From contig NZ_JACCFK010000002.1 of assembly GCF_013410405.1 (NCBI RefSeq), positions 1,674,001-1,738,000 on the forward strand: a DNA stretch of 64,000 nt. Reading direction: 5' to 3'. Position numbers and translations under genes: made by a program. The DNA comes from Amycolatopsis endophytica. Lineage in GTDB: Bacteria; Actinomycetota; Actinomycetes; Mycobacteriales; Pseudonocardiaceae. This document shows positions 24,401 through 36,400 of this stretch, in pieces; the stretch's first letter is position 1, and every line of letters begins with the position of its first letter. The notes beneath the pieces are model-generated. The model saw only the letters and a list, made by a program, of their open reading frames with translations, made no database searches and was not told where the DNA came from.

Positions 24401-27400
24401 GCGTCCAGTTGCCGACCCCGAGGTGTGCCCAGATGATGCGGTTGTTCCGGAATTCGGGGTGGTGCTTCATCAGGGCCATCATCGGGATCAGGCCGCGCTC
24501 GTCCGGCTTGCCCGCGACGAACAAGCCGTTCAGATCCACCCTGGCGAACCCATTGTCCTTGTGCAGCAGGAAGGTCTGGCCGGTCATCCGGTTGCCGCGC
24601 AGCTTCGACAGCAGGTGCGGGTTGAACATGTCCGGCACCTCGGCCGGCAGGCTCGCCGCCTTTTCGGGCCTGCCGGCCGCCCGCAGGGCGTAGCGCAGGG
24701 TGTCGCCGTTGCGGACGAGCTTTTCGAGGTACTCGGCCTTCTCGATGGCGTTGCTCAGGGAGTCGGCGTCACCGATCAGCGCCCGCGCCTCGTCGGCGGG
24801 TGTCCCGGTCAGTGTGCCGTCCGCGAGAGCGGCCTTGACCTCCTTCGCGGCGGCCACGGTGAGCTTGAGCTGGTTGATCCACTTCGGGTTGTAGGTCGTG
24901 TTGGCCTCGTCGCCGAGGAGCTGCGTGATGGCTTCCTTGTCATCGGTCTGTTCCGCACCGATGTAGGCGAACTCGGCCATCAGCATCGTCAGGTCGTAAC
25001 CCTCGGCACCGGCGATGTCCCAGCGGGTGCCCACCAGGCCGACATCGGCGCGCCAGCGCACGTCGGGGGACAGCTCGTTGTACATCTTGAACATCAGGGC
25101 GTCAGCGAGCTTGCCCTGCAGCTCCAGGACGTCCTTCTCGTCGACCAGGCCGGCGCGCAGCGAATGGATGAGGCCGTAGTAGGTGGCGCCACTGGCCGCG
25201 GCCGCACCGAGTGCGCGCTCGCGGATCGCGGAGTACAGGATCCGACCGAGGTCACCGCGTGCCGCCCGGTAGCGGAGCTGCCGTTCCGCGAGGCTCGCCG
25301 TGGAATCCTGCTTGAGCCATTCCAGCAGCTTCTTCATGCGGGTCTTGGCCTCGGCGGCATTCTCGCTGTCGGAACCGAGGTACTGGTTGTCCAGGGCGTA
25401 GCTCAGCAGGTGGTGGTGCACGTCGCTGATGTCGCGGGTGGACAGCCGGTTGTTGAACATCGCCAGTGCGGTGTCCATGGACGTGCCCAGCTCCAGCAGC
25501 TGCTGGAGGGCGTCCGGTGCATCGGGGTCGATGGCCTCGACCGCTCGGGTGAGACCGTCGATGTCGACGAGCGCCTGAGTGCTCAGGAAGCGGCGGCCCG
25601 CCCTGGCCAGCAGCCCGCGCCCCTCGATGTAGCGGTCGACGAAGGGCAGGCCGTAGCGCGACTCGGTCTCCGCGCGCCCGGAGGCGACGACGCGGCGGGT
25701 GATCTCGCTGATCTCGTCGTCGGTCAGCCCGGTGCGGCGCGCGATCTCGACCTGCTTGACCCCGTCGTCGGCGGCGGCGTTGACCACCGTGCTCAGGGCG
25801 TCCACGTACTCCCGGTGTGCCTCGTCGCGGGCCTGCTGAGCGGCAAGATAGGCATCGAGCGCAGCGTCCAGCTTGGCCTGCGCGGCGCGAGTCCGGGACA
25901 CGGCCTGGCGCAGCACCTCGGTCCGGTTGCCCCGGAATGGCAGCTTCGCTTCGGCGGCCCGGCTCGCGCTGACGTAGCTCACCGGCAGGTTCAGTGCGTT
26001 GGCCACGGTCTGCACGGCCGTGCCATCGTCGCCTTCGCTCCGCACGAGGCCGGGCACCCAGCCGCGGCGGGCGTTGAGGTCGGACCGGGCCTGACGCAGG
26101 TCCACGGCGGCCGCACGGTACGCCTTCTCCGCGGCGCGGCGAGCCGGCTCGTGGTCGCGCACCGCGCGGGCCAGGTCCCGGCGAGGACCGGCGAAGGCAC
26201 GCAGGTCGTGGCCCTGCGAGCCATAGGTGGCACGGTCGAGGTCGTGCGTGAACTCGCGGACCTTGAACGCCGGGCGCACGTCCGCCTGGTGCATCCGGAT
26301 GCTCGCGTCGGCGACAGCGCTGTCCGCGACGTGCTCGGGCAGCCCGTCGTCGACCGCGTCCGCGCGGATCTGCGTCAGTTCGCGGATGCCGGCGACCCGG
26401 GCGTGCTCCCACCGCTGCCGCGCCTCCGTCATCCGGTTCGCGGCGTTTTCGGCGGCGACCGCCAGTCGGTCGCGATGTTCGGCCACGAGCCGGAGCGTGA
26501 TGCCCGCGTCCTGGCCGATGATCGAGCGCGCGACGTCCGGCGGCGGCTCCACGACCTGCGCACCGTCGAGCACCGCGCCGGGTTCGATGATGCGGGCCTC
26601 GACCTCGGTGCGGGTCAGCTGGTACGCCGATTCGAGCGAATCCACCACCAGTGCGTCGTTGACCGGCACGCCGAGCAGCTCACCGAGGCGCTGAGCGATC
26701 CAGGGCAGGTAGTTCTCGTCGGCTTCGATCGCGTCCAGGGACTCCGTGTACGCCCGCCGCGCCCGTTCGAGCGCCGTACGATGCCCGGCCAGCTCGTCGG
26801 CGATCTCGTCCGCGGCGGTGCGCAGTGGTGCCGCCCACGGCCACAGCTCCGTCAGCGGCGCCGCCTCGTCAGCGTGGCCCATGGCGGACAGCGCCTGAAT
26901 GGTCGGTATCACGTCGACCCGGGAGCGCCGCGCGATCGTCTCCCGCGCGGGCGGCGGATCGCCGAGTCCGAGGACGGCGTGCCGGAAGCCGATGACGCCA
27001 CGCAGCCCGTCGGCCACCATCCGGACCTGTGAGGCTTCCGTCGCGTTTGGCGGCACCTCGACCACGTAGGGGCGGTGATCCCCTTGGGCGACTCGCAGCC
27101 TCGGCGCGTCGAGCCCCTGCACCGTGCGGAAGTCGACGCGGATCGGCCTTCCGGCGGCGTCGGTGGCGCGGATGGTGAGTGTTCCGGGCGCCTGATCCGT
27201 GGTGATGATGGTGTCCCGCAGCGTGTCGCCCAGTGCCGCGCGGCGGACACTCCGTTCGGCGGTGTCGGACGCGATCGCTTCACCGGTCTCGTGCGAAAAC
27301 CGGACGGCGTCGGGTGTGTTGAGCTGGTTGCGGAACCGGGACAGCGTGATCTGCAGCAGAGCCTCGGCCGCGACTGTCGGCAAGGCGTCACCGAGCGCCG

Positions 27401-30400
27401 TGAGGGGCAGTTCGATGTCGTAGTGGCCGTGGTTCTCGCCGAAGGTGTCGTCGCGTGGGGAGGCCCCGTCGCGCACGTCCTGGAAGTACGGCCAGACGTC
27501 GGTGCCCTCGCGCAGGGTCACGCTGAACGGCCGCTGGTCGCCATAGGTGACCTGGAGCCGGATCTCACCCTCGCCGTCCCGCTGCGCGTTCACCTGCACC
27601 GGATGCCCGGCCAGCCGGTCGACGACGGTCTGCGCGAGTGTCCTCATCGGACGGTTGTCGCCGTCGCCGAGGCGGACCCGGACCGGCGTCACCGGTTCGA
27701 CCACGGGTGCCGGCCGCTGCCGGACAGCGACCGGTTCCGGTGACTGCACCTGCTGCGGGCCGGACGGCCGCGGCTGGGCCTGGTCGAGCGCCCACTCCGC
27801 GGCGAGCACGCGCAGGTGGCCCGCGATGAGCTGGGTGCGGATGTCATCGGAAACCTGCGCCGGGATGGCGAACCGCTTGATGCCGGGCGCGTCCTCCTCG
27901 AGCACGAGCGGCCCGTCGGTGTTGCGCACTTCTGCCTGGCGCAGCCTGCCTGCGCGGTCGAGCAGGGTGATCTTGACTCCGGTGTCCTCGGCCATGACGG
28001 CCAAGGTCTTGACGCGGCCCGGCAGATCGGCGTCATCGGCCGCGGCGCGCACGAGCCCGCGCAGCGCCTCGGCCGCGGCCGCGCTCATGCTGGGCGACGG
28101 CAGTGCGGTGTCCGCCGCGGCGGGCGCCGGGGCCGGAGGCTCAGGCGGAGCAGCAGCGGCACGGTCGAACGTGTCTCGATCCACGATGGCATCCGGACGG
28201 GCCGCCTGGTGCCGCCCGGAACCCCATGGCGCCGATGCGTCCCGAAGCACATCGACGAGGTGTTCCGCCCTGGTGGCGTCGTCGGCGCGGACCGGGATGA
28301 CGTAACGCCGGACTCCGTCCCGGATGACCGGTCCCGGGTCACGGTCGACAGTGGAACGGTCATGAGTGGCGATGTCGACGTCGAGGCTTCCGGCAGGCCC
28401 CGACGCGCGAAGGCTCACGTTGCCGTACCCTGTTGGGCCGTCACCAGCGCGCACCCTGACATACGGGAAGCGTTCCCGCACGCCCAGCTGAGACATGGCC
28501 GCTTCGAGCTCGTCCGCGGTGAGCACCCGGGCAGTGCCTCCGGGAAGGTCGGGCACCTCGGTACCGAACCGGTCCGTGATACGCCGGACCTGCTCCACCA
28601 CCGTGTCGGTCGGACCGCGCGTGTCCACCACGACGTTCATCGGCTCGCGGCCCGCGTGGTAAACCCAGAAACTCGTCTGGAGAGGCGAATTCGCCTGCAC
28701 TGCCACGTGCACGGGCTCTCCCAGCCCGTCCGGCAGCGCGTCCTCGACCAGCTTCAGGAGCCACAGGTCGTCCCGGTTTCCGGCCGGAGTGGGCGGCGGT
28801 ACAGCAGCGTCCGGCGCCGCCGCACCCGCCGCCGGTGCTGAAGCCTCGCCGGATGTGGCGGACGTCGCCACCGCCTCCGGTGGTGCCGATCCGAAGACCG
28901 GCTGGAGCACGGAGGTGAGTTGACCCATCCGCGTCGTTTCGTCGGTGCGCGCAGCAATCTCGGCGTGCACGACGCCATCTTCGCCCGTCCGGTCGCGGAT
29001 CGGGGCGTGCTCCGCCGTCCGGATCTCGACCCGGCGGGCGGCGCCGTCCCCGCCGGTCACGGTCACCGCCGTTCCGTCCGGCCGCTCCGACACGGTGAAC
29101 GCGTCACTCGGCCAGCCCAGCTGGGCCATCGCGGCGGAAACCTCGTCCGCGGTCACGTTTTCCGGCGCAGACGTGTACCCCAACGGCAGCGCCGAGCCGA
29201 ACCTCTCCGTGATGAGCCGGATCTGCTCGGCCACCTCCTCCGCGGGGGCCTCGGGCGTCAGCGAGACTGTGGTGGCCTCGGCCATCCCGACGTAGTAGAC
29301 CTGCAGCGACACCTCACCGGTGCCGCTCTGCTGCGCTACCACGTGCAGGGGCAGGCCCCGTTCGCGTGGTAGCTCGTCCCGCGCTTCGCGCAGGAGCCAG
29401 AGATCGTCCTGGATCCCTGCCTCGCCCCGGTAGCGCGGCCACGCCCGTCCCAGGTTCTCGCTTTCCACGACGCGGCGCAGCACCTCGGCGACGTGCTGCG
29501 CGCGAGTGCCGTCGTCCACGTGCGACGGGACCATGACGACCCGGGCGCCGGTGCTGAGGTTGTACCTGTCGATCCTCGGTCCCGAGTCCGGTCCCCCCGG
29601 GTGGACCTGAAGGTGAAGCCTTCCGCCCGAGGGATACCGACCCCGCACATCGACGTGGTATTCGTCCTGCACGGTGACAGTGACGTCCTCGATGCGACTG
29701 CGGAAGCCGACCGCCCTGATCGCCGCTTCGAACTGCTCCGCGGTCAGGCCGAGCGTCCGCGAGGCCGGAGTGGGCTCGCTGTCGCCCGACGTCGTGGCTG
29801 CGGTACTTGCGCTGGTCTCTGCTTCCGCAGTTCCCTGGCGTCCAGCAGCAGTCACAGCGTCCGGCGCTCCTGCACCGTCACCGGGCTCCGGCGCCGGATC
29901 GCCCGCAACGGCGTCATCCGGCGGTGCGGAAGGTTCGGGCTCCACCCGGGGCGGCGGCAAGTCCGGACCGTCCGGCTCGATGTAGGAACGCAATGCGCGT
30001 ATGAGCTGCTTGACGCGGGTCTGCTTGTCGGTCTGGGCGGGGATCTCGACTCTGCGGGTGTTGTCGCCCAGGTCCACCTCTCGCACGCTAGTGGCGCCAG
30101 GGAACCCGATCCGGATGTGCACGGTGTGCGCCGCGATCCCGTGCGGAGTCACCGTGACCCCACCGGGTTCTGCCGACACCGTGAACGATCCGTCCGGAAG
30201 CGAGAACGACTCCAGGACCGACGTCACCGCCTCGACCGTGATGGTCGGAGCTGCAGGGACGAAACGCGGCGGCAGCTCGGTCCCGAACCGCTCTTCGATG
30301 CGCCGGACCTGCTCCGCTATCGCCTCGGGTGAGACGTTCGGCCGTACGTAGGCTTGGTCGGAGTGTCCACTGGCCCAGTACCTCTTCACGTGCACCGCGC

Positions 30401-33400
30401 GACCGTCCGGGGACATGGTCGCGGCGACGTGGTCCGGCCCACCGTCTCGAACGGGCGTGTCGCCCCCGGCCATCCGCAGGAGCCACAGGTCCTCCGAGCC
30501 GTCCCGGCCCGCGGTGTCGACGGACGTCACCCGCCGGGTCGTACCGTCCGCGAACTTCGCGGCGAGGTTGTCGCGGCGCGCGATCAGCAGGTCGGTCAGC
30601 TCCTGGGCGAACGCCGGATCGCTCACGGTGGACCGGACGATCTGCCGGATCGCGTCGTCGCTCATCGAGGCGACCGCGCGCACCGAGGCCTGTGCGAGGT
30701 CGTCCGGCATCCCGGCGTACAGCTGCGCGGTCCCCCGGTTGTAGCTGCCGGAGCGCAGCACCTCGTCCTCGGTGACGGAGGGGCCGAACCCGGTTTTTCT
30801 GTCGCCCTGGCCGTTGTGCACCAGGGCGCCGCCGAACTCGATGCGGACCGGGCCGTTCGGGGTGCCCACGATGTTGCGCGGCAGGTCGTAGTAGCCCAGC
30901 CAGGCGTCGGCACCGAACAGCGCCCAGAACACCCGCTTGTCCTCGGGCGTGACCGAGTCGAACCGTTCGCCCACGTGGCCGGTGTTGTCGACCCACTGGC
31001 TGGCGACGCCGAAGAAGAGCCCGCGGTCCAGCCTGCCGTCGAGCCGCACCACCCTGGTTTCCGGGATCGCGGCGGTGATCCCGGTGTCCGCCGTGACCAC
31101 GTCGGCGACCGCCTGGTACAGCCGCGCGGCGAGGACCTCCACCTCGGCCGCGCGCAGCTGTTGCTCCGGAGTGCGGTAGGACTCGACCGCCTTGACGTAC
31201 ACCGCGCCGTCCGGGCCGTCGAACCGGCCGCCAGGGAGCTCGCCCCGCTCCTGGCCGACGTAGGTCAGACCGTCCATCCCGGGCAGTGCCTCACCGACCG
31301 TTCGCAACCGGAGCAGCTGCGCGTCGCGTTCGGCGAGCCTCCGCAGGTCGTCCTCGGTGTGCAACCAGCCGTTTTCCCTGGCGTGCCGGAGGTAGTGACC
31401 CGTGCCGAACAACTGCTCGCCGGTGACGGCGCCCGCCAGCTCCACCTGCTGCTGCGGCCACAGTCCCCTCAGGACGTCCTGCAGCGCCAGCGCGCGCAGG
31501 TCGTGGCCGTCCAACCGGGCCGACCAGGCCAGCACGGCGTCCATCGTGGGCGGGACGTCGCCCCGGCTTTCGCGGCCCAGACTCGGTTCCACGACGGGCT
31601 CGTCGCGCTGGACGGCGACGCTGAACCGGCTCACCGCGTCCTCGGTGGCCGAATACCGGTACTCGAGGACCTTCTTCAGCTTCCGCTGCGTCCAGCTGCG
31701 CGCCTCGGCGAGTTCGGCGGGCAGCGGATCGCTCAGCGAGCGCAGCCACTTGCGCAGCAGCAGGTGGTCGGCGATTTCCCGCTGCAGCATCAGCTCGGCC
31801 GGGGTGCCGTCGAAGCTCCGGGCCGCGATGTGCGGCGGGGTGCGGAAGGAGGTGATGACCTCCTTCATCAACGCCGTGGCGACGATGCCCAGCGGCTCGC
31901 CGGGCCGCAGGCCGACCCGGCCGGTCGCCCAGTCGTACACCCCGGAGGCCGAGTTCACGTACCAGGCCAGACGGCGCTCGGCCGCCGGGTCGTCGCCGAA
32001 TGCCTTCGCCAGCCCGGCATCGGTGAGCTCGAACGCATCCGCGATCCGCTGTTCGAGGCGACGGCGGACCTCGTCCACGGTCACCTCGAGAACACGGGCC
32101 ACCGCTTCGAGCCGGTGGTCGGCGAACCGCAGGACTTCCCGGCGCGCCTCCTCGGTCAGCTCCGCGAGGACGGCCTCCGCGTCCGGTCGCGCGGTTACCG
32201 GACGCGAATCGCCGTCAAACCCTCCCTGGACAGATCCATCGCGTCCAGCAGCCGCGTCAGCATCCGCTGTTCCTCCGGTGTCACCGGAATCGCGTGCTGT
32301 TCCAGCAGTTCCACTGTCGCCAGCGTCAGATCCGGCCAGTTCTCCAGTTCGTGCTCCTGGATCAGCTCGCCGCGATCCGGTTCCGGGATCCGCGGCCCGA
32401 ACGTCTCCAGCAGCGTCCTCGCCTGCTCGCTCGCTTCCGTCGCCTTCCTGGACCGAATGATCGCGTCCAGCAGCCTTGTCACCGTCCGGGGTTCCCGCCC
32501 CGTCACCGGGATCCGGGACCGGCGCGTCCGGCGTTCCTCCGGCGTCGGCGGAATCCAGCACCGGAGCATCCACCGCGTCCGACGGCGCCGGCTCCGCCTT
32601 GGCCGGCGGCACGGGTGAACCGGCCGGATCGAGGTAGGAACGCAACGCGCCGATGAGGTGCCGAATGCGGGTCTGCTCGTCGGTCCGGGGAGGGATCTCA
32701 ACCCTGCGGGTGTCACCGCCCAGGTCGACCTCCCGCGCGATCGTGGCGCCGGGCGGCCCGGTCCGGATCTCGACAGTGTGCGCGGACAAGCCGTGCGGCG
32801 TCACCGTGACGCCATCGGGTTCTGCCGACACCGTGAATGATCCGGCCGGAAGCGAGAACGACTCCAGGACGGACGTCACTGCCTCGATCGTGATGGTCGA
32901 GGCGGCATCAGGGATGAGGTGCGACGGCACCTGGGTGCCGAACCGCTCCTCGATGAGCCGGACCTGCTCCGCTACGGCCTCGGGTACGGCGTTCGGCTGG
33001 ATGAAGTGTTCGTCGGTGCGCCCATCGGAGTAGTACCGCTTCAGGAGAACCGACACACCGTCCGGGTGCATGGTCGCGGCGATGTGGTCCGGCCCGCCGT
33101 ACCGGGCGGGGACGTCACCCCCGACCATGTCCAGGAGCCACAGGCGCTGCCAGCTTCCCCAGCCCGGGCTTCGTCGGCCGGCCGGTTCGTCGCGCTGGAG
33201 CACGATCGGCTCGGCGACGACCACCGGCGGGTCCGGGCGGTCAGTTACCGGACGGGAATCGCCGTCAGGCCCTCCCTGGACAGATCCATCGCGTCCAGCA
33301 GCAACGTCAGCGTCCGGCGTTCCTCCGGCGTCACCGGAATCCCGTGTCGTTCCAGCAGTTCCACTGTCGCCAGCGTCAGATCCGGCCAGTTCTCCAGTTC

Positions 33401-36400
33401 GTGCTCCTGGATCAGCTCGCCGCGATCCGGTTCCGGGATCCGCGGCCCGAACGTCTCCAGCAGCGTCCTCGCCTGCTCGCTCGCTTCCGTCGCGCTGAGA
33501 CTCGGCTGTTCCGTCAGCGCCGCGAGGTCCCGCTTCACCTGTTCCGTCCGGCGCCGCAGCGGCTCCGGGTCGTCCGGGCTGTCGAACATCTCCAGGTACG
33601 CGGCCAGTTCCGTCCGTTCCCGCGTCGTCACCGGACTGTGCAGCCTGCGCAGTGCCCTGATCAGTGCCTGCACGCTCATCGGCCACTCGCCCACGTCCAG
33701 CGTCCGGTGCACCGACGTCAGCGCCTGCTCGTCCAGCCGGTCGAGGAACCGGCCGGGCAGTTCGGCCATCCGCTGAGCGATCTCCGCCTGGGAGAGCTTC
33801 ACCGTCCCGGCTCCTTCCTCCGCGCGGGGCCTCCGTGGAGTCAACCACCGGTTCGGCCCGGTGGATGACGTTGTTCCTGTCGATGGCGATCCGCACGCGC
33901 ACGCCGTCGTGTTCACCGTAAACCCAGTCCTGCTTCTTACGGCCCACCGGTTCGAGCGGGGTCTCCGCGAGCGCGCCGGGCTGCAGGCCCCGCTCGACGA
34001 TTCCGGTCAGGATGGTCTCCAGCCGCCCGGCTTCGAACCATTCGGCGGGGAACTTGGGCAGGCGTGCGGGCCGGTCCGGGTGCCGGAGGTTCTCCAGCTG
34101 GACGAGCACCGGCTCGGGCAGGGTGGGCGCGATCTCGTGCCGTTCCGGGACCACCGGCCTCGGGTTCGTGACGACCCCGCGGCCGCCCTCCGGGTAGGCG
34201 GTGACGATCGAACCGTCCGGCAGCACGACGACCGCGACGACCACACCGTCGTGTTCCCTGGTCGCGATCCAGGAGTTGTGGTCGTCGTCCCACACGACGC
34301 GGGTCGGCCGGTCCGCGGTCTGGCGGATGACCGCCTCGATCGTCGCGTCGTCCCAGCGAGCGGGGAACTCCGTCTTGCCGGGGATGCCGGTGCCGTGCCG
34401 GTGCCCACCGCCGCGGGTGCCGTCGAGGATGTGCTCGGTCAGCACGGTCTGGTCGAGCTGGATCCGGTCCGCGGCGGGACGCAGCGGGTGGGCGAGGATG
34501 TCCGGGTGGTGCCAGCCATTGGGCTTGACGGCGTCGGCGAAGGCGGAGACGACCTCGGTGACCGTGGCGCCGTTGGTCAGCGGCACCACCGCGATTCCGG
34601 CCGCGGTTCCCCGCAGCTCGCCGACGTGGACCGGCCGCGCGGTGGGACTGACGTTGGTCAGCTCGGTCCGGAGCGTGGCGAGATCCTCGCGCACGCGCAC
34701 GACCGCGACCTCGGTGCCGTCCGGGGTGCGCGCGACCAGATGCCCCGGGATGGGACCGGCGGGCCTGCTCAGCGTCACCCGGGGCACGTTCAGCTCGGCG
34801 GCGACCTGCCGCGCCAGACGACCGCTGGTCAGCCTGGCCCGCACGTCGGGGGTGATCTCGGCGTCCGCGGGGACCGGCGGGTTGTCGGTGAGGCGCCTCA
34901 GCTGCGAGTTGAGGAAGTGCCGCCGGGGGTCGTTGTGACGCAGCTGGTCGCGCCGCCGCGCGAGGTCCGCCACCGTGTCGGCGTGCCGCTGCCCCTCTTC
35001 GGTGGTCAGGAGGATCTCGACGGTGCGGCCGTCGGCCGTCGTCCAGGTGGTCTGCCACCCGTGCCACTGACGACCGCCCAGCCGGCCCACCGAGCGGCGG
35101 CCGAACGCGCCGTCGACGTCGGTCAGCGTCAGTCCGCGGGCGTCGAGCTGGTCGGCCATCGTCAGGCCCGCGACGAGGTAGTCGTCCGCGGGGATGGTGA
35201 TCGTGTACCGGCCGTCCCCGTCCTGGATCAGGGCCGCGCCGCTGATCTCACCGACCGCGTCGGCGAGCGGATCGGCGGGAGGCTCGGTGGTGGTCCTGGT
35301 GTCGGTGGTGGCGCCGGGAGTGCCGGCAGACGCGGTCGACGGCGTGTGCAGCCGCACCTGGATGGTCTGGCCGGTTTCGGCGTGCCGCAGGTCCACACGC
35401 CCGTCGCCGGTCCCGGTGACGTCGAATCCCCGGTCCGCCAGCTCGCTCACCAGTGACTCGCTCGTCGATCCGCCGGACAGGTCGACGGTGTGGCGGACGG
35501 TGCCTACTCCGGCGAGGTCGTCCAGCGTCGTGGGCCGCAGCGTCGCGCCCTCGGCCGCGGTGACCGCGTCCCGGAACTGCGCGAGCACCCGCGCCATCTC
35601 GCCCGCCGGAAGACGGCCGGCCTCGGTGTTCGGGCCCGGCAACGGCTCGGCCGACACCACCTGACCGTCCTTGCGGACGAAGGCCGCGATCGTCAGACCG
35701 TCGCGTTCCCCGCGGACGGCCCACAGCTTGGACTTTTCGTCGTAGGTGGCGGCGTCGGGATGCCGCACAACGTCGCGCACCGTCTCGCCGAGCACCAGCC
35801 GCGGGTTCGCACCCTCGTCAAACCAGTGCGCGGCGATCCGGAGCTGCGTGGGATCGGTGGCCTGCGGCCCGTGCCGGAGCCTGAACGCGTCGAGCAGCTC
35901 GTTGGACACCGCCAGATTTCCGCGAGCGGGCCGGTGCTCGTGGGCGAAAACCTCGTCGGAGTCCCAGGCGTTGGGGCGTTCGCCGGAGGGCAGGCCGACC
36001 TCGCTCAAACCGAACGGTTCGAGCGTCCCGCGAAGGATCTCGGTCCGCCGGCCGGACTCCGGGTCCAGCTGCGCGGCGTGGGCTCGTGCCGCGACCGAAT
36101 CGGGCGTGCCGAACCGAAGCACGGTCTGCTCGCCGGTCACCGGGTTGGTCCACCGGGTGACGACGCCGGACTCCGCGTGGTCCCATTGCAGCTCGGTGGT
36201 GTCCGGGCGCAGGCCCATCTCCGCCAGCGCACGCATCATCTTCCCGGTGTCGCCGGTGAACGAGGCGGCGTCGGGCATCCGCACCGCGAGGTGGCGTGGT
36301 CCGCCCTCGCCGGCCTGCGGCGCGAGCGGATCGGGCAGCAGCCGGGCACCGCGGACAGCCGTCACCACCGTCCTGGCCAGCGGGACCACGCCGCGGTCCC

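Larger units (their letters stand above)
28205..33150 (-). repeat. Four copies of a LWLL-starting module in the giant toxin
   Basis: Four ~180-residue units begin LWLLDMVGGD (about 33150-32612), LWLLRMAGGD (30500-29958), LWLLREARDE (29412-28880) and LWLLKLVEDA (28775-28205). A half unit lacking the LWLL part lies at about 29760-29460. Copies one and two are the most alike (AVTSVLESFSLPAGSFTVSA against AVTSVLESFSLPDGSFTVSA; DTRRVEIPPRTDEQTR against NTRRVEIPAQTDKQTR) and so seem recently duplicated. Each of these two is followed downstream by a fragment of the nested immunity gene. Function is unknown. Confidence 0.8.

Noticed and set aside
22908-27032. A 1,374-codon plus-strand open frame opposite the amidohydrolase region
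   Set aside because: Low-complexity, no recognisable motif, and antisense to well-formed coding sequence.
33245-33802. Sequencing frameshifts as the reason for the frame switch in the toxin
   Set aside because: Two compensating errors would be needed here and again at 8123-8377, and each nested frame has its own ribosome site, start and stop, which frameshift errors would not create.
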